A stretch of DNA of 64,000 nt from Hymenobacter fodinae (GCF_004745825.1 NZ_SRLA01000001.1:930001-994000); one strand, 5' to 3'. Shown: positions 32,348 through 41,798, numbered from the stretch's first letter. Numbers and translations: made by a program. Notes: generated from the letters alone by a model not told the origin.

Positions 32348-33217
32348 ATGGGACAGAAAGTAAATCCGGTTGGCTTCCGTCTGGGCGTCATCAAAGGATG
32401 GGACTCGAACTGGTACGGCGGCAAGGACTTTGCCGACAAACTGGTTGAGGACGAAAAAATCCGCAAATACATCAACGCTCGTATCCCGAAGGGTGGCATC
32501 AGCCGCATCGTTATCGAGCGTACGCTGAAGCGCGTTACTATTACTATCAACACGGCCCGTCCGGGTGTGGTAATTGGTAAAGGCGGCGCCGAAGTTGATA
32601 AGATCAAAGACGAGCTGAAGCAAATCACCGGCAAAGACGTTCAGATCAACATCTTCGAAATTAAGCGTCCTGAACTTGATGCTAAGCTGGTAGGTGAGAG
32701 CATTGCTCAGCAGCTCCAAGCGCGTATCTCGTTCCGTCGCGCTATGAAGATGGCCATCCAAGCTGCAATCCGCGTTGGTGCCGAAGGCATCAAGATTCAG
32801 TGCGGTGGCCGTCTGGGTGGTGCTGAAATTGCTCGCTCTGAGCAGTACAAAGAAGGCCGCACTCCGTTACACACGCTACGCGCTGACATTGACTATGCTC
32901 TGTCGGAAGCTCAGACTGTATATGGCAAAATCGGCATCAAGGTGTGGGTAATGCGTGGTGAAGTGTTCGGCAAGCCCGACCTGTCTCCTAACCAGGTTCC
33001 CGCTAACCAAGGTGGCGAAAGCCGTGGTAACGACCGTGGCCCACGTGGTGAGCGTGGTGACCGTGGTGGTGACCGTGGCCCGCGTCGTGACCGGAATGAC
33101 CGTGGTGGCGAAGGCCGTGGCGGTGACAACCGTGGTGGTCAAGGTGGTGGACAGCGTCGCGGTGGCGGCGGTGGCCAGAACCGTGGCAGTCAGGGTGGCG
33201 GTGCTCCGCGTCGCTAG
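32348..33217 (+). CDS. rpsC: 30S ribosomal protein S3 with Gly/Arg/Asp-rich tail
   Basis: The body (about 1-215) is a normal S3: [20 protein letters not shown], the KH domain with [11 protein letters not shown], and the C-terminal domain [13 protein letters not shown]. Residues 221-289 form a long tail built from short GG/NDRGG/RGG-like units. S3 lines the mRNA entry tunnel and has helicase activity with S4 and S5, so the tail should reach into the entry region. S5 in this genome has a matching N-terminal extension. Confidence 0.97.
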   Translation: MGQKVNPVGFRLGVIKGWDSNWYGGKDFADKLVEDEKIRKYINARIPKGGISRIVIERTLKRVTITINTARPGVVIGKGGAEVDKIKDELKQITGKDVQINIFEIKRPELDAKLVGESIAQQLQARISFRRAMKMAIQAAIRVGAEGIKIQCGGRLGGAEIARSEQYKEGRTPLHTLRADIDYALSEAQTVYGKIGIKVWVMRGEVFGKPDLSPNQVPANQGGESRGNDRGPRGERGDRGGDRGPRRDRNDRGGEGRGGDNRGGQGGGQRRGGGGGQNRGSQGGGAPRR

Positions 33218-33256
33218 GCTTTTTCTCTTCTTTCGAATTTCAATTCAAGATAAATC

Positions 33257-33682
33257 ATGTTACAACCGAAAAGGACCAAGTATCGCAAGATGCAAAAGGG
33301 TCGCGTGCATGGCTTAGCCCACCGCGGCAGCTCCATTGACTTCGGTTCGTTCGCTATCAAGTCGCTGGAACAGGCTTGGATTACGGCTCGCCAGATTGAG
33401 GCTGCCCGTATTGCCATGACCCGCGCCATGAAACGCGAAGGTCAAGTTTGGATCCGCATTTTCCCTGATAAGCCGATCACCAAGAAGCCTGCTGAAGTGC
33501 GGATGGGTAAGGGTAAAGGTTCGCCCGAGTATTGGGTGGCTGTAGTGAAGCCCGGCACCATCATGTTCGAATCAGATGGCGTTAGCCTGGAAGTAGCACA
33601 AGAGTCGCTACGTCTGGCTGCTCAGAAGCTGCCGGTTCGGACTTCATTTGTTGTTCGTCGCGACTACGTAGAAAACAAGTAA
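33257..33682 (+). CDS. rplP: 50S ribosomal protein L16
   Basis: The 141-residue protein near the A-site has [19 protein letters not shown], the [23 protein letters not shown] signature and [12 protein letters not shown]. The Arg of PAEVRMG is the site hydroxylated in some bacteria. It follows rpsC by 39 bases. Confidence 0.98.
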   Translation: MLQPKRTKYRKMQKGRVHGLAHRGSSIDFGSFAIKSLEQAWITARQIEAARIAMTRAMKREGQVWIRIFPDKPITKKPAEVRMGKGKGSPEYWVAVVKPGTIMFESDGVSLEVAQESLRLAAQKLPVRTSFVVRRDYVENK

Positions 33683-33683
33683 G

Positions 33684-33896
33684 ATGAAGAACGCTGAAAT
33701 CCGTGCCCTCTCGCTAGAGGACCTCAAAAACCAGATTAAAGCTGAGCAGACTAACGGCCAGAGCATGCGTTTTGCGCACGCTATTTCTCCACTGGAGAAT
33801 CCGATTCGTCTGAAGCAAGCCCGCAAAAATGTCGCCCGTCTGCTGACCGAGTTGAAGCGTCGCGAGAACGAGCAGGCAACTAACACTGCTAACTAA
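33684..33896 (+). CDS. rpmC: 50S ribosomal protein L29
   Basis: The 70-residue two-helix protein next to the tunnel exit has [18 protein letters not shown] and [24 protein letters not shown]. It starts 1 base after the rplP stop. Confidence 0.97.
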   Translation: MKNAEIRALSLEDLKNQIKAEQTNGQSMRFAHAISPLENPIRLKQARKNVARLLTELKRRENEQATNTAN

Positions 33897-33898
33897 CG

Positions 33899-34189
33899 AT
33901 GGCAAGCAACGAAGAACAGCAGGCAACGACCGCAACCGAGCGGAACCTGCGTAAAGAAATCATCGGCCGCGTTTCCTCCTCCAAGATGGATAAGTCCATC
34001 ACGGTAGTTGTGGAAAGCAAAATGAAACACCCCATCTACGGCAAATTCGTTACCAAGTCGACCAAATTCATGGCTCACGACGAGAACAACGAATGCGGCG
34101 AAGGCGATACGGTTCGCATTATGTCGACCCGTCCGCTGAGCAAAAACAAGCGGTGGAGACTGGTAGAAATTCTAGAACGCGCCAAGTAA
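33899..34189 (+). CDS. rpsQ: 30S ribosomal protein S17
   Basis: The 96-residue protein has the S17 OB-fold core from about residue 14 ([22 protein letters not shown], then [21 protein letters not shown] and [17 protein letters not shown]). A short Gln/Thr-rich N-terminal segment precedes it. It starts 2 bases after rpmC. Confidence 0.97.
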   Translation: MASNEEQQATTATERNLRKEIIGRVSSSKMDKSITVVVESKMKHPIYGKFVTKSTKFMAHDENNECGEGDTVRIMSTRPLSKNKRWRLVEILERAK

Positions 34190-34190
34190 G

Positions 34191-34559
34191 ATGATACAGC
34201 AAGAATCCCGTCTGACCGTCGCTGATAACAGCGGCGCCAAAGAAGTTCTCTGCATCCGTGTCCTCGGTGGCACGGGCAAGAAATACGCCAGCGTAGGCGA
34301 TAAGATTGTAGTAGCAATCAAATCGGCTATTCCTTCCGGCAACGCTAAAAAAGGCACTGTATCGAAGGCTGTTGTAGTTCGCACGAAGAAAGAAGTACGC
34401 CGCAAGGATGGTTCTTACATTCGTTTCGACGACAACGCCGCCGTACTGCTCAACAATAACGACGAGCCCCGCGGTACCCGCATCTTCGGCCCCGTGGCCC
34501 GTGAACTTCGCGAGAAGCAGTTCATGAAGATCGTTTCGCTGGCTCCTGAAGTTCTCTAA
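34191..34559 (+). CDS. rplN: 50S ribosomal protein L14
   Basis: The 122-residue protein forms an intersubunit bridge. [27 protein letters not shown] and the signature [17 protein letters not shown] are present, and the C-terminus [19 protein letters not shown] is complete. It starts 1 base after rpsQ. Confidence 0.98.
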   Translation: MIQQESRLTVADNSGAKEVLCIRVLGGTGKKYASVGDKIVVAIKSAIPSGNAKKGTVSKAVVVRTKKEVRRKDGSYIRFDDNAAVLLNNNDEPRGTRIFGPVARELREKQFMKIVSLAPEVL

Positions 34560-34562
34560 GCA

Positions 34563-34826
34563 ATGGCAACGAAAACGAAAGCAACGCCCGCGAAACTGCA
34601 TGTGAAAACCGGTGACACCGTTTTGGTGATTGCTGGTGACGAGAAAGGCAAAACCGGTGTGATTAAGTCGGTGAACCGTTCTACGCAGCGTGTTATCGTG
34701 GAAGGCCTAAACCTGGTAACTAAGCACAACAAACCTAGTGCTAAGAACCCCCAGGGCGGCATCACCAAGATCGAGTCACCGATTCACGTGAGCAACGTGA
34801 AGCGCACGGATTCGACTAACGCCTAA
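34563..34826 (+). CDS. rplX: 50S ribosomal protein L24, short form
   Basis: The 87-residue protein has the KOW motif [21 protein letters not shown], then [11 protein letters not shown] and IHVSNV. L24 is one of the first proteins to bind 23S rRNA during assembly. Family members are usually 100-115 residues with a further strand pair (an R-x-G ... R segment) after HVSNV. This one stops about 10 residues after it. No frameshift remnant is visible: the next gene starts 14 bases later. Confidence 0.94.
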   Translation: MATKTKATPAKLHVKTGDTVLVIAGDEKGKTGVIKSVNRSTQRVIVEGLNLVTKHNKPSAKNPQGGITKIESPIHVSNVKRTDSTNA

Positions 34827-34840
34827 TCCGCTCTACGACC

Positions 34841-35395
34841 ATGGCTCGACTCAAAGAAAAATATCAGAAAGAAGTAGTACCTGCGCTCCAGGAGAAATTC
34901 CAGTTCAAGAGCATCATGCAGGTACCACGCATCACCAAGATCTGCATCAACCGCGGTATTGGCGCAGCCGTTGCCGATAAGAAGCTGGTAGATAACGGTG
35001 TTGACGAGCTGACGACCATCACTGGTCAGAAAGCCGTTGCCACTATCGCCAAGCGTTCGGTGTCGAACTTCAAACTGCGTGAAGGCATGCCTATCGGTGC
35101 CCGTGTTACCCTGCGCGGCGAGCAGATGTATGAATTCATGGACCGTCTGCTGACAGTTGCTCTGCCCCGCGTTCGTGACTTCAAAGGCATTAACGACAAA
35201 GGCTTCGATGGCCGTGGTAACTATACCCTAGGCATCAAAGAGCAAATCATCTTCCCAGAAATTTCGATCGATAAGATCAAGTCGATTTCTGGTATGGACA
35301 TCACCTTCGTAACGACCGCTGAAAACGATGAGCAGAGCTATGAACTGCTGAAAGCTTTCGGTATGCCGTTCGCTAACGCCAAGAAACAAAGCTAA
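34841..35395 (+). CDS. rplE: 50S ribosomal protein L5
   Basis: The 184-residue 5S rRNA-binding protein has the signature [16 protein letters not shown], then [17 protein letters not shown] and [22 protein letters not shown]. The last base of its stop codon is the first base of the rpsN start codon. Confidence 0.98.
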   Translation: MARLKEKYQKEVVPALQEKFQFKSIMQVPRITKICINRGIGAAVADKKLVDNGVDELTTITGQKAVATIAKRSVSNFKLREGMPIGARVTLRGEQMYEFMDRLLTVALPRVRDFKGINDKGFDGRGNYTLGIKEQIIFPEISIDKIKSISGMDITFVTTAENDEQSYELLKAFGMPFANAKKQS

Positions 35396-35664
35396 TGGCT
35401 AAGGAATCCATCAAAGCCCGCGAGCGGAAGCGCATCGCTCTAGTAGCTCGCTACGCTGAGAAGCGTAAAGCCCTCAAAGCTGCTGGTGACCTAGAAGGTC
35501 TGGACAAATTGCCCCGGAACTCGTCGCCTGTGCGTCTGCACAACCGCGACAAGATTGACGGTCGCCCCCGTGGTTACATGCGTAAGTTCGGCATCAGCCG
35601 CGTACGTTTCCGCGAGATGGCTCTAGCCGGCAAAATCCCCGGTGTAACGAAGTCTAGCTGGTAA
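35395..35664 (+). CDS. rpsN: 30S ribosomal protein S14, zinc-free type
   Basis: The 89-residue S14 is the long form without CxxC zinc ligands: [22 protein letters not shown], then [39 protein letters not shown]. It overlaps rplE by one base and is followed by a long hairpin that ends this transcription unit. Confidence 0.97.
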   Translation: MAKESIKARERKRIALVARYAEKRKALKAAGDLEGLDKLPRNSSPVRLHNRDKIDGRPRGYMRKFGISRVRFREMALAGKIPGVTKSSW

Positions 35665-35770
35665 TTCAGCTATAACTGTCGGATAAAGTTTATCAGGCAG
35701 TTCTATTTGGCAGGTTGCCGAAAGAAACCATTGGCCGAGCCTAAGTAAGTCGAGCCAAGTAGTCTTAACC

Positions 35771-35809
35771 GAAAATTTCGTCGCCACTTTTCGTGGCGGC
35801 GAAATTTTC
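35771..35809 (+). terminator. Long hairpin between rpsN and rpsH
   Basis: GAAAATTTCGTCGCCAC pairs with GTGGCGGCGAAATTTTC (17 bp, one mismatch) around TTTTC. It probably terminates the first half of the spc operon. A promoter element begins 2 bases after it. Confidence 0.85.
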
Positions 35810-35810
35810 C

Positions 35811-35818
35811 TATCTTTG
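35811..35818 (+). promoter_or_regulatory. -7 element of an internal spc promoter (rpsH)
   Basis: TATCTTTG matches TAnnTTTG, 37 bases before the rpsH ATG. The -33 position falls inside the hairpin loop (TTTTC), a weak match. Confidence 0.65.
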
Positions 35819-35854
35819 CGGCTCCCTAAAAATGGGCGCCTCTTTTCTACAGAA

Positions 35855-36253
35855 ATGAATACAGATCCAATTGCCGACTACCTGACCCGGGTACGCAATG
35901 CCATCAAGGCAAACCACCGGGTAGTAGAAATCCCGGCCAGCAACATCAAAAAGGAGATTACGAAGGTGCTCTACAAGAAGGGCTACATTCAGAGCTACCG
36001 TTTTGATGACAGCGCTGTACAGGGCACGATCAAAATCGCGCTGAAGTACAACCCCGCTACGAAGCAGTCTGCTATTACGAAGCTGGAGCGCGTGAGCACT
36101 CCCGGTCTGCGTAAGTACGCTCACGTAGAGAACCTGCCCCGCGTGTTGAGCGGTCTGGGTGTTGCAATTCTGTCGACGTCGAAAGGCGTGATGACGGAGA
36201 AAGAGGCGAAAGCCGAGAACGTGGGCGGCGAAGTGCTGTGCTACGTCTACTAA
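35855..36253 (+). CDS. rpsH: 30S ribosomal protein S8
   Basis: The 132-residue protein has MNTDPIADYLTRVRNA, the RNA-binding C-terminal half with VSTPGLRKYA and ILSTSKGVMTEKEA, and the ending GGEVLCYVY. I chose the ATG at 35855 rather than the frame's upstream start at 35816, which would begin inside the promoter. In E. coli S8 represses the spc operon. Confidence 0.97.
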   Translation: MNTDPIADYLTRVRNAIKANHRVVEIPASNIKKEITKVLYKKGYIQSYRFDDSAVQGTIKIALKYNPATKQSAITKLERVSTPGLRKYAHVENLPRVLSGLGVAILSTSKGVMTEKEAKAENVGGEVLCYVY

Positions 36254-36273
36254 TCTGAAAGGAAAACGAGACT

Positions 36274-36828
36274 ATGTCACGCATTGGTAAACTGCCCATC
36301 AGCCTGCCCGCCAACGTGCAGGTTGAAGTGAGCAACGAAAACACGGTAACCGTGAAGGGCCCAAAGGGTACCTTGGTGGTTCCAGTTGACCGCGACATTA
36401 CCGTAGCTACCGAAGATGGTCAGCTGGTGGTAACGCGTCCGACCGAGCAGAAGCGTCACAAGGCCATGCATGGTCTGTACCGCTCACTGCTGAATAACGC
36501 TGTTAGCGGTGTTAGCAACGGTCTGGAAGAGAAGCTGGAGCTGGTAGGTGTAGGTTACAAAGCCGCTATGGCTGGTACCACCCTCGAGCTTTCGCTGGGG
36601 TACTCTCACAACATCTTCCTGGCTCTGCCGAAGGAAGTAACTGCTACGGCGGTAACTGAAAAGGGTAAAAACCCCATCGTTACGCTGACTAGCATTGACA
36701 AGCAACTGCTAGGCCAGGTAGCCGCCAAGATTCGCTCGTTGCGCAAAGTTGAGCCTTACAAAGGCAAAGGCGTGCGCTTCGTGGGTGAGCAGATTCGTCG
36801 TAAGGCTGGTAAAACGGCTTCGAAATAA
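36274..36828 (+). CDS. rplF: 50S ribosomal protein L6
   Basis: The 184-residue protein has MSRIGKLPISLPANVQVEV, two repeated alpha/beta domains and the C-terminal signature EPYKGKGVRFVGEQIRRKAGK. L6 lies near the sarcin-ricin loop. Confidence 0.98.
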   Translation: MSRIGKLPISLPANVQVEVSNENTVTVKGPKGTLVVPVDRDITVATEDGQLVVTRPTEQKRHKAMHGLYRSLLNNAVSGVSNGLEEKLELVGVGYKAAMAGTTLELSLGYSHNIFLALPKEVTATAVTEKGKNPIVTLTSIDKQLLGQVAAKIRSLRKVEPYKGKGVRFVGEQIRRKAGKTASK

Positions 36829-36837
36829 CATCACACC

Positions 36838-37188
36838 ATGGCTTTCGATAAAGCAACTAGAAGAAAACGGATCCAGCGCATCATCCGCACTAAGGTGGCT
36901 GGCACGTCCGAGCGTCCGCGTTTGTCAGTGTTCCGCAGCAATACGGGCATCTATGCTCAGATTATTGACGACACGACTGGTCACACGCTGGCGTCTGCTT
37001 CCTCGAAGCACGTTTCGGTGGAAGGGGGCAACGGAGTAGCCCTCGCTGCCGCAGTTGGCAAAGAACTTGCCGCCCGTGCTACAGGAAAAGGAATTTCGAA
37101 AGTGGTATTTGACCGTTCCGGTTACCTCTACCACGGCCGCGTAAAATCATTGGCAGAAGGAGCCCGCGAAGGCGGCCTCAATTTCTAA
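36838..37188 (+). CDS. rplR: 50S ribosomal protein L18
   Basis: The 116-residue 5S rRNA-binding protein has a basic N-terminus ([30 protein letters not shown]), YAQIIDD and the ending [15 protein letters not shown]. It starts 9 bases after rplF. Confidence 0.98.
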   Translation: MAFDKATRRKRIQRIIRTKVAGTSERPRLSVFRSNTGIYAQIIDDTTGHTLASASSKHVSVEGGNGVALAAAVGKELAARATGKGISKVVFDRSGYLYHGRVKSLAEGAREGGLNF

Positions 37189-37194
37189 ATCATC

Positions 37195-37797
37195 ATGGCA
37201 GAATTTAACAACGGCCCTCGTGGTGGTGGCAATGACCGCGGTGGCAACGACCGTCGTGGTGGTGGCAATGACCGTCGCGGCAACGACCGTAACGCGGAGC
37301 AGTCGCGCACTGGCGACTCAGATCTAAAAGAAAAGGTTGTTGCTATCAACCGTGTAGCTAAAGTAGTGAAGGGCGGTCGTCGCTTCAGCTTCTCAGCTAT
37401 CGTAGTAGTAGGTGACGGCAATGGCACCGTAGGTTATGGCCTAGGCAAAGCCAACGAAGTAACTGACGCCATTGCGAAAGGCATTGACGACGCTAAGAAA
37501 AACCTCGTGAAGGTTCCGCTGTACAAGCACACGGTTCCTCACGTGATGGAAGGTAAGTACTCTGGTGGTTTCGTGCTGGTTCAGCCGGCTGCTGCTGGTA
37601 CTGGTGTAATTGCAGGTGGTGCTATGCGCGCTGTTTTCGAAAGCGCTGGTATCAAGGATGTTCTGGCAAAGTCAAAAGGTTCGTCCAACCCCCACAACGT
37701 GGTTAAGGCTACCTTTGATGCCCTTCTGAAAATGCGCGACCCCATGCAGATTGCACAGGCTCGTGGCATCACTCTCTCCCAAGTATTTAACGGCTAA
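37195..37797 (+). CDS. rpsE: 30S ribosomal protein S5 with Gly/Asn/Asp/Arg-rich N-terminal extension
   Basis: The S5 core begins near residue 43 ([23 protein letters not shown]) and contains [17 protein letters not shown] and the C-terminal [14 protein letters not shown]. Residues 1-42 form an extension of repeated [12 protein letters not shown] units that E. coli S5 lacks. S5 lies at the mRNA entry site next to S3 and S4, and the S3 tail of this genome has the same composition. The ATG at 37195 follows rplR by 6 bases. Confidence 0.96.
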   Translation: MAEFNNGPRGGGNDRGGNDRRGGGNDRRGNDRNAEQSRTGDSDLKEKVVAINRVAKVVKGGRRFSFSAIVVVGDGNGTVGYGLGKANEVTDAIAKGIDDAKKNLVKVPLYKHTVPHVMEGKYSGGFVLVQPAAAGTGVIAGGAMRAVFESAGIKDVLAKSKGSSNPHNVVKATFDALLKMRDPMQIAQARGITLSQVFNG

Positions 37798-37803
37798 GAG
37801 CAG

Positions 37804-37983
37804 ATGGCGCAGATCCAAATCAAACTCGTTAAGAGCGTTATCGACCGCCCCGAGCGTCAGAAGCGCACTATCAAGGCCCTAGGCCTAGGCAAAATCGGCA
37901 GCACCAAGGAAGTGGAAAACACGCCCCAGGTTGCTGGTATGGTTAATGCCGTGAAGCACCTGTTGGAAGTAACCGAACTCTAG
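37804..37983 (+). CDS. rpmD: 50S ribosomal protein L30
   Basis: The 59-residue protein ([20 protein letters not shown], then [20 protein letters not shown]) has the standard L30 length and motif, between rpsE and rplO as usual. Two overlapping CTAGGCC-type motifs (37879-37889) fall within the codons for ALGLGK, a rare case of the motif inside a ribosomal gene. Confidence 0.96.
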   Translation: MAQIQIKLVKSVIDRPERQKRTIKALGLGKIGSTKEVENTPQVAGMVNAVKHLLEVTEL

Positions 37984-37996
37984 GAATCTCCCGAAA

Positions 37997-38443
37997 ATGA
38001 ATCTCAGCAATCTCAAACCCGCCGTTGGCTCTACCCGCAATGAGAAGCGCGTAGGTCGTGGTACGGGTTCCGGCCGTGGCGGCACATCGACGCGCGGTCA
38101 CAAAGGTGCCAAGTCCCGTTCGGGTTACTCCAAGAAGTCGGGCTTCGAAGGTGGGCAAATGCCCCTTCAGCGTCGCGTACCTAAGTTTGGTTTCACCAAC
38201 ATTAACCGCGTCGAGTACAAAGCTGTTAACTTGGACGTATTGGCTGCTCTGACCGAGAACGGCAGTGCTACCACTCTGGACAAAGACTTCTTTGTAAATG
38301 CTGGTCTGGCTTCCAAGAACGCCAAGATCAAAGTTCTAGGTCGTGGTGAAATCACCCAAGCTCTGGAAGTACATGCCCATGCTTTCTCTAAGTCGGCTAT
38401 TGAAGCTATTGAGAAGGCAGGTGGTAAAGCTGTGACGCTTTAA
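37997..38443 (+). CDS. rplO: 50S ribosomal protein L15
   Basis: The 148-residue protein has [37 protein letters not shown] at the basic N-terminus, the [18 protein letters not shown] signature and the C-terminal [20 protein letters not shown]15 joins several 23S domains late in assembly. The secY start follows 12 bases later. Confidence 0.97.
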   Translation: MNLSNLKPAVGSTRNEKRVGRGTGSGRGGTSTRGHKGAKSRSGYSKKSGFEGGQMPLQRRVPKFGFTNINRVEYKAVNLDVLAALTENGSATTLDKDFFVNAGLASKNAKIKVLGRGEITQALEVHAHAFSKSAIEAIEKAGGKAVTL

Positions 38444-38455
38444 GCCTGATTGGCA

Positions 38456-39769
38456 ATGAACAAGTTCATCACCACGATTAAGAACATTTTTGCGATTGAA
38501 GATCTGCGTATGCGGATCTTCAATACGCTTTTCTTCATTGCCATCTATCGGCTGGGTTCTTACGTGGTGCTGCCCGGAGTGGATCCGAATAGATTGAAGG
38601 CTAACGCCGGCGGAGTACTAGGTATTCTAGATACGCTGCTCGGTGGTGCCTTCAGCCACGCTTCGGTATTCGCGCTGGGCATCATGCCATATATCTCAGC
38701 CTCAATCGTGCTGCAGCTGCTCACGATTGCGGTGCCTTACTTCCAGAAGCTTCAGAAGGAAGGTGAGTCAGGTCGCAAGAAGATCAACCAATATACTCGG
38801 GTGCTGACCATCCCGATTGTAGCTCTGCAATCCGTCGGGTTTATTGCTACAATCAATGCGGAAGCAATCACCAATCCTGGTCCTTTCTTTACAATATCTA
38901 CGGCACTGATTATCACTGCCGGAACATTGTTCTGTATGTGGCTAGGGGAGAAAATAACGGATAAAGGTATCGGTAACGGTATATCCATGATCATTATGAT
39001 CGGGATTGTATCTCGGCTACCTGGTGCTTTGATCGGTGAAGCAACTGCTCGCACGATGCGTGGCTCGCTGATCTTTCTGATCGAGCTTGCCGTGTTGTTC
39101 TTAGTTGTAATGGCCGTTATTATCCTAACACAAGCAGTGCGCCAGATTCCGGTGCAGTATGCTAAGCAGGTAGGTGGTGCCGCTCAACTAAGCTCGCAGC
39201 GTCAGTACATCCCGATGAAAGTGAATGCTGCTGGTGTAATGCCTATCATCTTCGCTCAGTCGTTGATGTTTGTGCCCGCTATTGCAGCTTCAGCTTGGAA
39301 CAAAGACAGTGAAACTGCTGGTCTCATTGGCACGTGGTTTCAGCCCAACCACTGGGTATACAACCTCGTGTTCGGTTTGCTCATCATCATCTTCACGTAT
39401 TTCTACACCGCTATCAGTGTTAATCCCAATCAGATTGCGGATGACTTGAAGCGCAGTGGTGGTTTCATTCCGGGGGTTAAGCCTGGCCGTGATACCTCAG
39501 AATACATTGATGAAGTACTGACCCGCATTACGCTGCCTGGTGCAGTAGCCCTAGCTGCTATTGCTATCCTCCCCTCACTAGCTACAGTGGCTGGTGTAAC
39601 CCGGCCGTTTGCTCAGTTTTACGGTGGTACTTCTCTCATCATTATGGTGGGTGTGGTACTAGATACCATGAATCAAGTGAAGAGCTACTTGCTCATGCGT
39701 CATTACGATGGCATGATGAAGTCGGGCAAAGTACGAGGCCGCTCACAAAACATTGCTCTGGCTTCGTAA
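38456..39769 (+). CDS. secY: preprotein translocase subunit SecY
   Basis: The 437-residue channel subunit has ten predicted transmembrane helices, the plug region near SHASVFALGIMPYISASIVLQL, and the cytoplasmic loop before the last helices (GGFIPGVKPGRDTSEYID). I chose the ATG at 38456 (MNKFITTIKN) over a TTG 6 bases upstream. The position after rplO and before map/infA is the standard spc arrangement. Confidence 0.97.
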   Translation: MNKFITTIKNIFAIEDLRMRIFNTLFFIAIYRLGSYVVLPGVDPNRLKANAGGVLGILDTLLGGAFSHASVFALGIMPYISASIVLQLLTIAVPYFQKLQKEGESGRKKINQYTRVLTIPIVALQSVGFIATINAEAITNPGPFFTISTALIITAGTLFCMWLGEKITDKGIGNGISMIIMIGIVSRLPGALIGEATARTMRGSLIFLIELAVLFLVVMAVIILTQAVRQIPVQYAKQVGGAAQLSSQRQYIPMKVNAAGVMPIIFAQSLMFVPAIAASAWNKDSETAGLIGTWFQPNHWVYNLVFGLLIIIFTYFYTAISVNPNQIADDLKRSGGFIPGVKPGRDTSEYIDEVLTRITLPGAVALAAIAILPSLATVAGVTRPFAQFYGGTSLIIMVGVVLDTMNQVKSYLLMRHYDGMMKSGKVRGRSQNIALAS

Positions 39770-39773
39770 CAAC

Positions 39774-40544
39774 ATGATTGTTTACAAGACAGAAGAAGAA
39801 ATAGAACTCATGCGGGCTAGTGCGAAAGTACTGGCCCAAGCTCACGGAGAAGTAGCTAGCATGATTCGGGAAGGAATTACTACGCGAGAGCTAGACCAGC
39901 GCGCAGAAGAATTCATCCGGGACCATGGTGGACAGCCTTCCTTTAAGGGGTATAATGGGTTTGAATATAGCCTGTGCATTTCTCCTAACTCAGTAGTCGT
40001 GCATGGTTTTCCGGGAGATTACACTCTGAAGAGTGGCGATGTTATCTCAGTTGACGCAGGCGTATTACTTAACGGCTATCATTCAGATAGCGCTTACACC
40101 TACCCAGTAGGGGAGGTGGCACCGGAGGTGCTCAAGTTACTGGAGGAAACCAAAAAATCGCTGTACCTGGGCATTGAACAGGCAGTGGCAGGTAATCGAA
40201 TGGGCGACATCAGCTTTGCTATTCAGAACCATGTTGAGAAACAGGGTTATGGAGTAGTAAGGGAACTAGTCGGCCACGGAATAGGTAAGAAGCTGCACGA
40301 GCGGCCAGAAGTACCAAACTACGGTAAACGTGGAGCGGGACTTAAGCTGCAAACAGGCTTGACACTTGCCATTGAACCTATGGTGAATCTGGGGACTAAG
40401 AGTGTGGTACAGGAAAAGGATGGCTGGACTATCCGCACCAAAGACCTTAAGCCTTCGGCGCACTTTGAACATACAGTAGTTGTTCGTAAAGACAAGGCGG
40501 AAATACTTACCTCCTTCGAATACATAGAAAAAGCCTTACAGTAG
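39774..40544 (+). CDS. map: type I methionine aminopeptidase
   Basis: The 256-residue enzyme removes initiator methionine. The metal-binding residues are visible: His in VVHGFPGDY, Asp in [13 protein letters not shown], His in [10 protein letters not shown], and Glu in AIEPMV and the C-terminal FEHTVVV region. I chose the ATG at 39774, 4 bases after the secY stop. Confidence 0.97.
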   Translation: MIVYKTEEEIELMRASAKVLAQAHGEVASMIREGITTRELDQRAEEFIRDHGGQPSFKGYNGFEYSLCISPNSVVVHGFPGDYTLKSGDVISVDAGVLLNGYHSDSAYTYPVGEVAPEVLKLLEETKKSLYLGIEQAVAGNRMGDISFAIQNHVEKQGYGVVRELVGHGIGKKLHERPEVPNYGKRGAGLKLQTGLTLAIEPMVNLGTKSVVQEKDGWTIRTKDLKPSAHFEHTVVVRKDKAEILTSFEYIEKALQ

Positions 40545-40548
40545 CCTT

Positions 40549-40767
40549 ATGGCCAAACAAACTTCCATTGAGCAGGACGGTGTCATCCTGGAAGCCCTTT
40601 CCAATGCCATGTTCCGAGTGGAACTGGAAAACGGTCACCAGTTGATTGCCCACATTTCGGGCAAGATGCGGATGCACTACATTAAGATTCTGCCGGGAGA
40701 TAAGGTTAAACTCGAAATGTCGCCCTACGATCTGTCGAAGGGACGAATTGTGTACCGTTACAAATAA
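40549..40767 (+). CDS. infA: translation initiation factor IF-1
   Basis: The 72-residue OB-fold protein has [30 protein letters not shown] and [15 protein letters not shown], complete and of standard length. It binds the 30S A-site during initiation. It starts 4 bases after map. Confidence 0.98.
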   Translation: MAKQTSIEQDGVILEALSNAMFRVELENGHQLIAHISGKMRMHYIKILPGDKVKLEMSPYDLSKGRIVYRYK

Positions 40768-40776
40768 CCCGACGAC

Positions 40777-40893
40777 ATGAAAGTCAAAGCGTCCGTCAAG
40801 AAGCGTAGCGTTGATTGCAAAATCATCCGCCGCAAAGGCAAGCTCTACGTGATCAACAAAAAGAACCCGCGCTACAAGCAGCGTCAGGGGTAG
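40777..40893 (+). CDS. rpmJ: 50S ribosomal protein L36, zinc-free type
   Basis: The 38-residue protein begins [11 protein letters not shown] and ends NPRYKQRQG. Only Cys14 remains of the C-C-C-H zinc set found in E. coli-type L36. Ser, Asn and Tyr occupy the other sites, which is the zinc-independent form. Position between infA and rpsM is standard. Confidence 0.96.
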   Translation: MKVKASVKKRSVDCKIIRRKGKLYVINKKNPRYKQRQG

Positions 40894-40919
40894 TAGCACC
40901 AGACTTTTTAATAAAGCAC

Positions 40920-41297
40920 ATGGCTCGTATTGCAGGGGTAGATATCCCAGACAACAAGCGCGGTGAAATCGCGCTGACCTACATTTTCGGCATTGGCCGT
41001 CCTTCTGCTCAGCAGATCCTAACCAAAGCAGGTGTTGACCTGAACAAGAAGGTTAAGGATTGGACTGAAGCTGAGGCTGGCGAAATCCGCGGCGTGATTG
41101 CTGCTGAGTATAAGACCGAAGGTGTGCTGCGCTCAGAAGTGCAGCTGAACATTAAGCGCCTGATGGACATCGGTTGCTACCGGGGTCTGCGTCACCGCAA
41201 AGGTCTGCCAGTTCGTGGTCAGCGTACCAAGAACAACTCGCGTACCCGCAAGGGCAAGCGTAAGACCGTTGCTGGCAAGAAGAAGGCTACTAAATAA
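40920..41297 (+). CDS. rpsM: 30S ribosomal protein S13
   Basis: The 125-residue head protein has [26 protein letters not shown] and the C-terminal [25 protein letters not shown] tail that contacts P-site tRNA. I chose the ATG at 40920, since the longer frame overlaps rpmJ. It is the first gene of the alpha operon. Confidence 0.98.
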   Translation: MARIAGVDIPDNKRGEIALTYIFGIGRPSAQQILTKAGVDLNKKVKDWTEAEAGEIRGVIAAEYKTEGVLRSEVQLNIKRLMDIGCYRGLRHRKGLPVRGQRTKNNSRTRKGKRKTVAGKKKATK

Positions 41298-41312
41298 ACC
41301 GTAGTGGGAATC

Positions 41313-41345
41313 GAAGTGTGGCTTCCGTTGTTGGGAGCACACTTC
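41313..41345 (+). promoter_or_regulatory. Hairpin between rpsM and rpsK
   Basis: GAAGTGTG...CTTCC folds against GGGAG...CACACTTC across GTTGTT. There is no T-run, and it lies in the short 79-base gap, so an RNA-processing or translational control element is more likely than a terminator. Confidence 0.5.
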
Positions 41346-41376
41346 AACACCTCCCGCAGATTTTTGCGATAACCAA

Positions 41377-41769
41377 ATGGCACAAAAGAGAAAAGACAAA
41401 GCCAAGAAGCGCGTTGTCGTTGTTGAGCCAGTAGGCCAGGTTCACATCAAGGCTTCGTTCAACAACATCATCATTTCCATCACCAACAACAATGGCCAAG
41501 TAATTTCTTGGGCTTCAGCTGGTAAGATGGGTTTCCGGGGTTCTAAGAAGAACACCCCCTATGCAGCTCAGATGGCTGCTACGGACTGCGGCAAAGTAGC
41601 TCATGACCTGGGCATGCGCAAAGCTGAGGTGTTCGTGAAGGGTCCGGGCGCTGGCCGTGAGTCGGCTATTCGTACGCTGGGTAACGTGGGTATTGAGGTA
41701 ACGACCATTAAGGACGTGACGCCGCTGCCCCACAATGGCTGCCGTCCTCCCAAACGTCGTCGCGTTTAG
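41377..41769 (+). CDS. rpsK: 30S ribosomal protein S11
   Basis: The 130-residue platform protein has [47 protein letters not shown] and the signature [15 protein letters not shown], ending [18 protein letters not shown]. Complete. Confidence 0.98.
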   Translation: MAQKRKDKAKKRVVVVEPVGQVHIKASFNNIIISITNNNGQVISWASAGKMGFRGSKKNTPYAAQMAATDCGKVAHDLGMRKAEVFVKGPGAGRESAIRTLGNVGIEVTTIKDVTPLPHNGCRPPKRRRV

Positions 41770-41798
41770 TTTATTGAACAGGCCTTTTTAGGCCACCG

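Noticed and set aside
33008..33214. CRISPR-like or tandem DNA repeat in the S3 tail region
   Set aside because: The repetition comes from Gly/Arg/Asp codons in an in-frame protein tail; there are no spacers or exact repeat units.
41781..41794. AGGCC...GGCC mini-hairpin after rpsK as a terminator
   Set aside because: Only 4-5 bp with an all-T loop and no T-run afterwards; too weak to claim.
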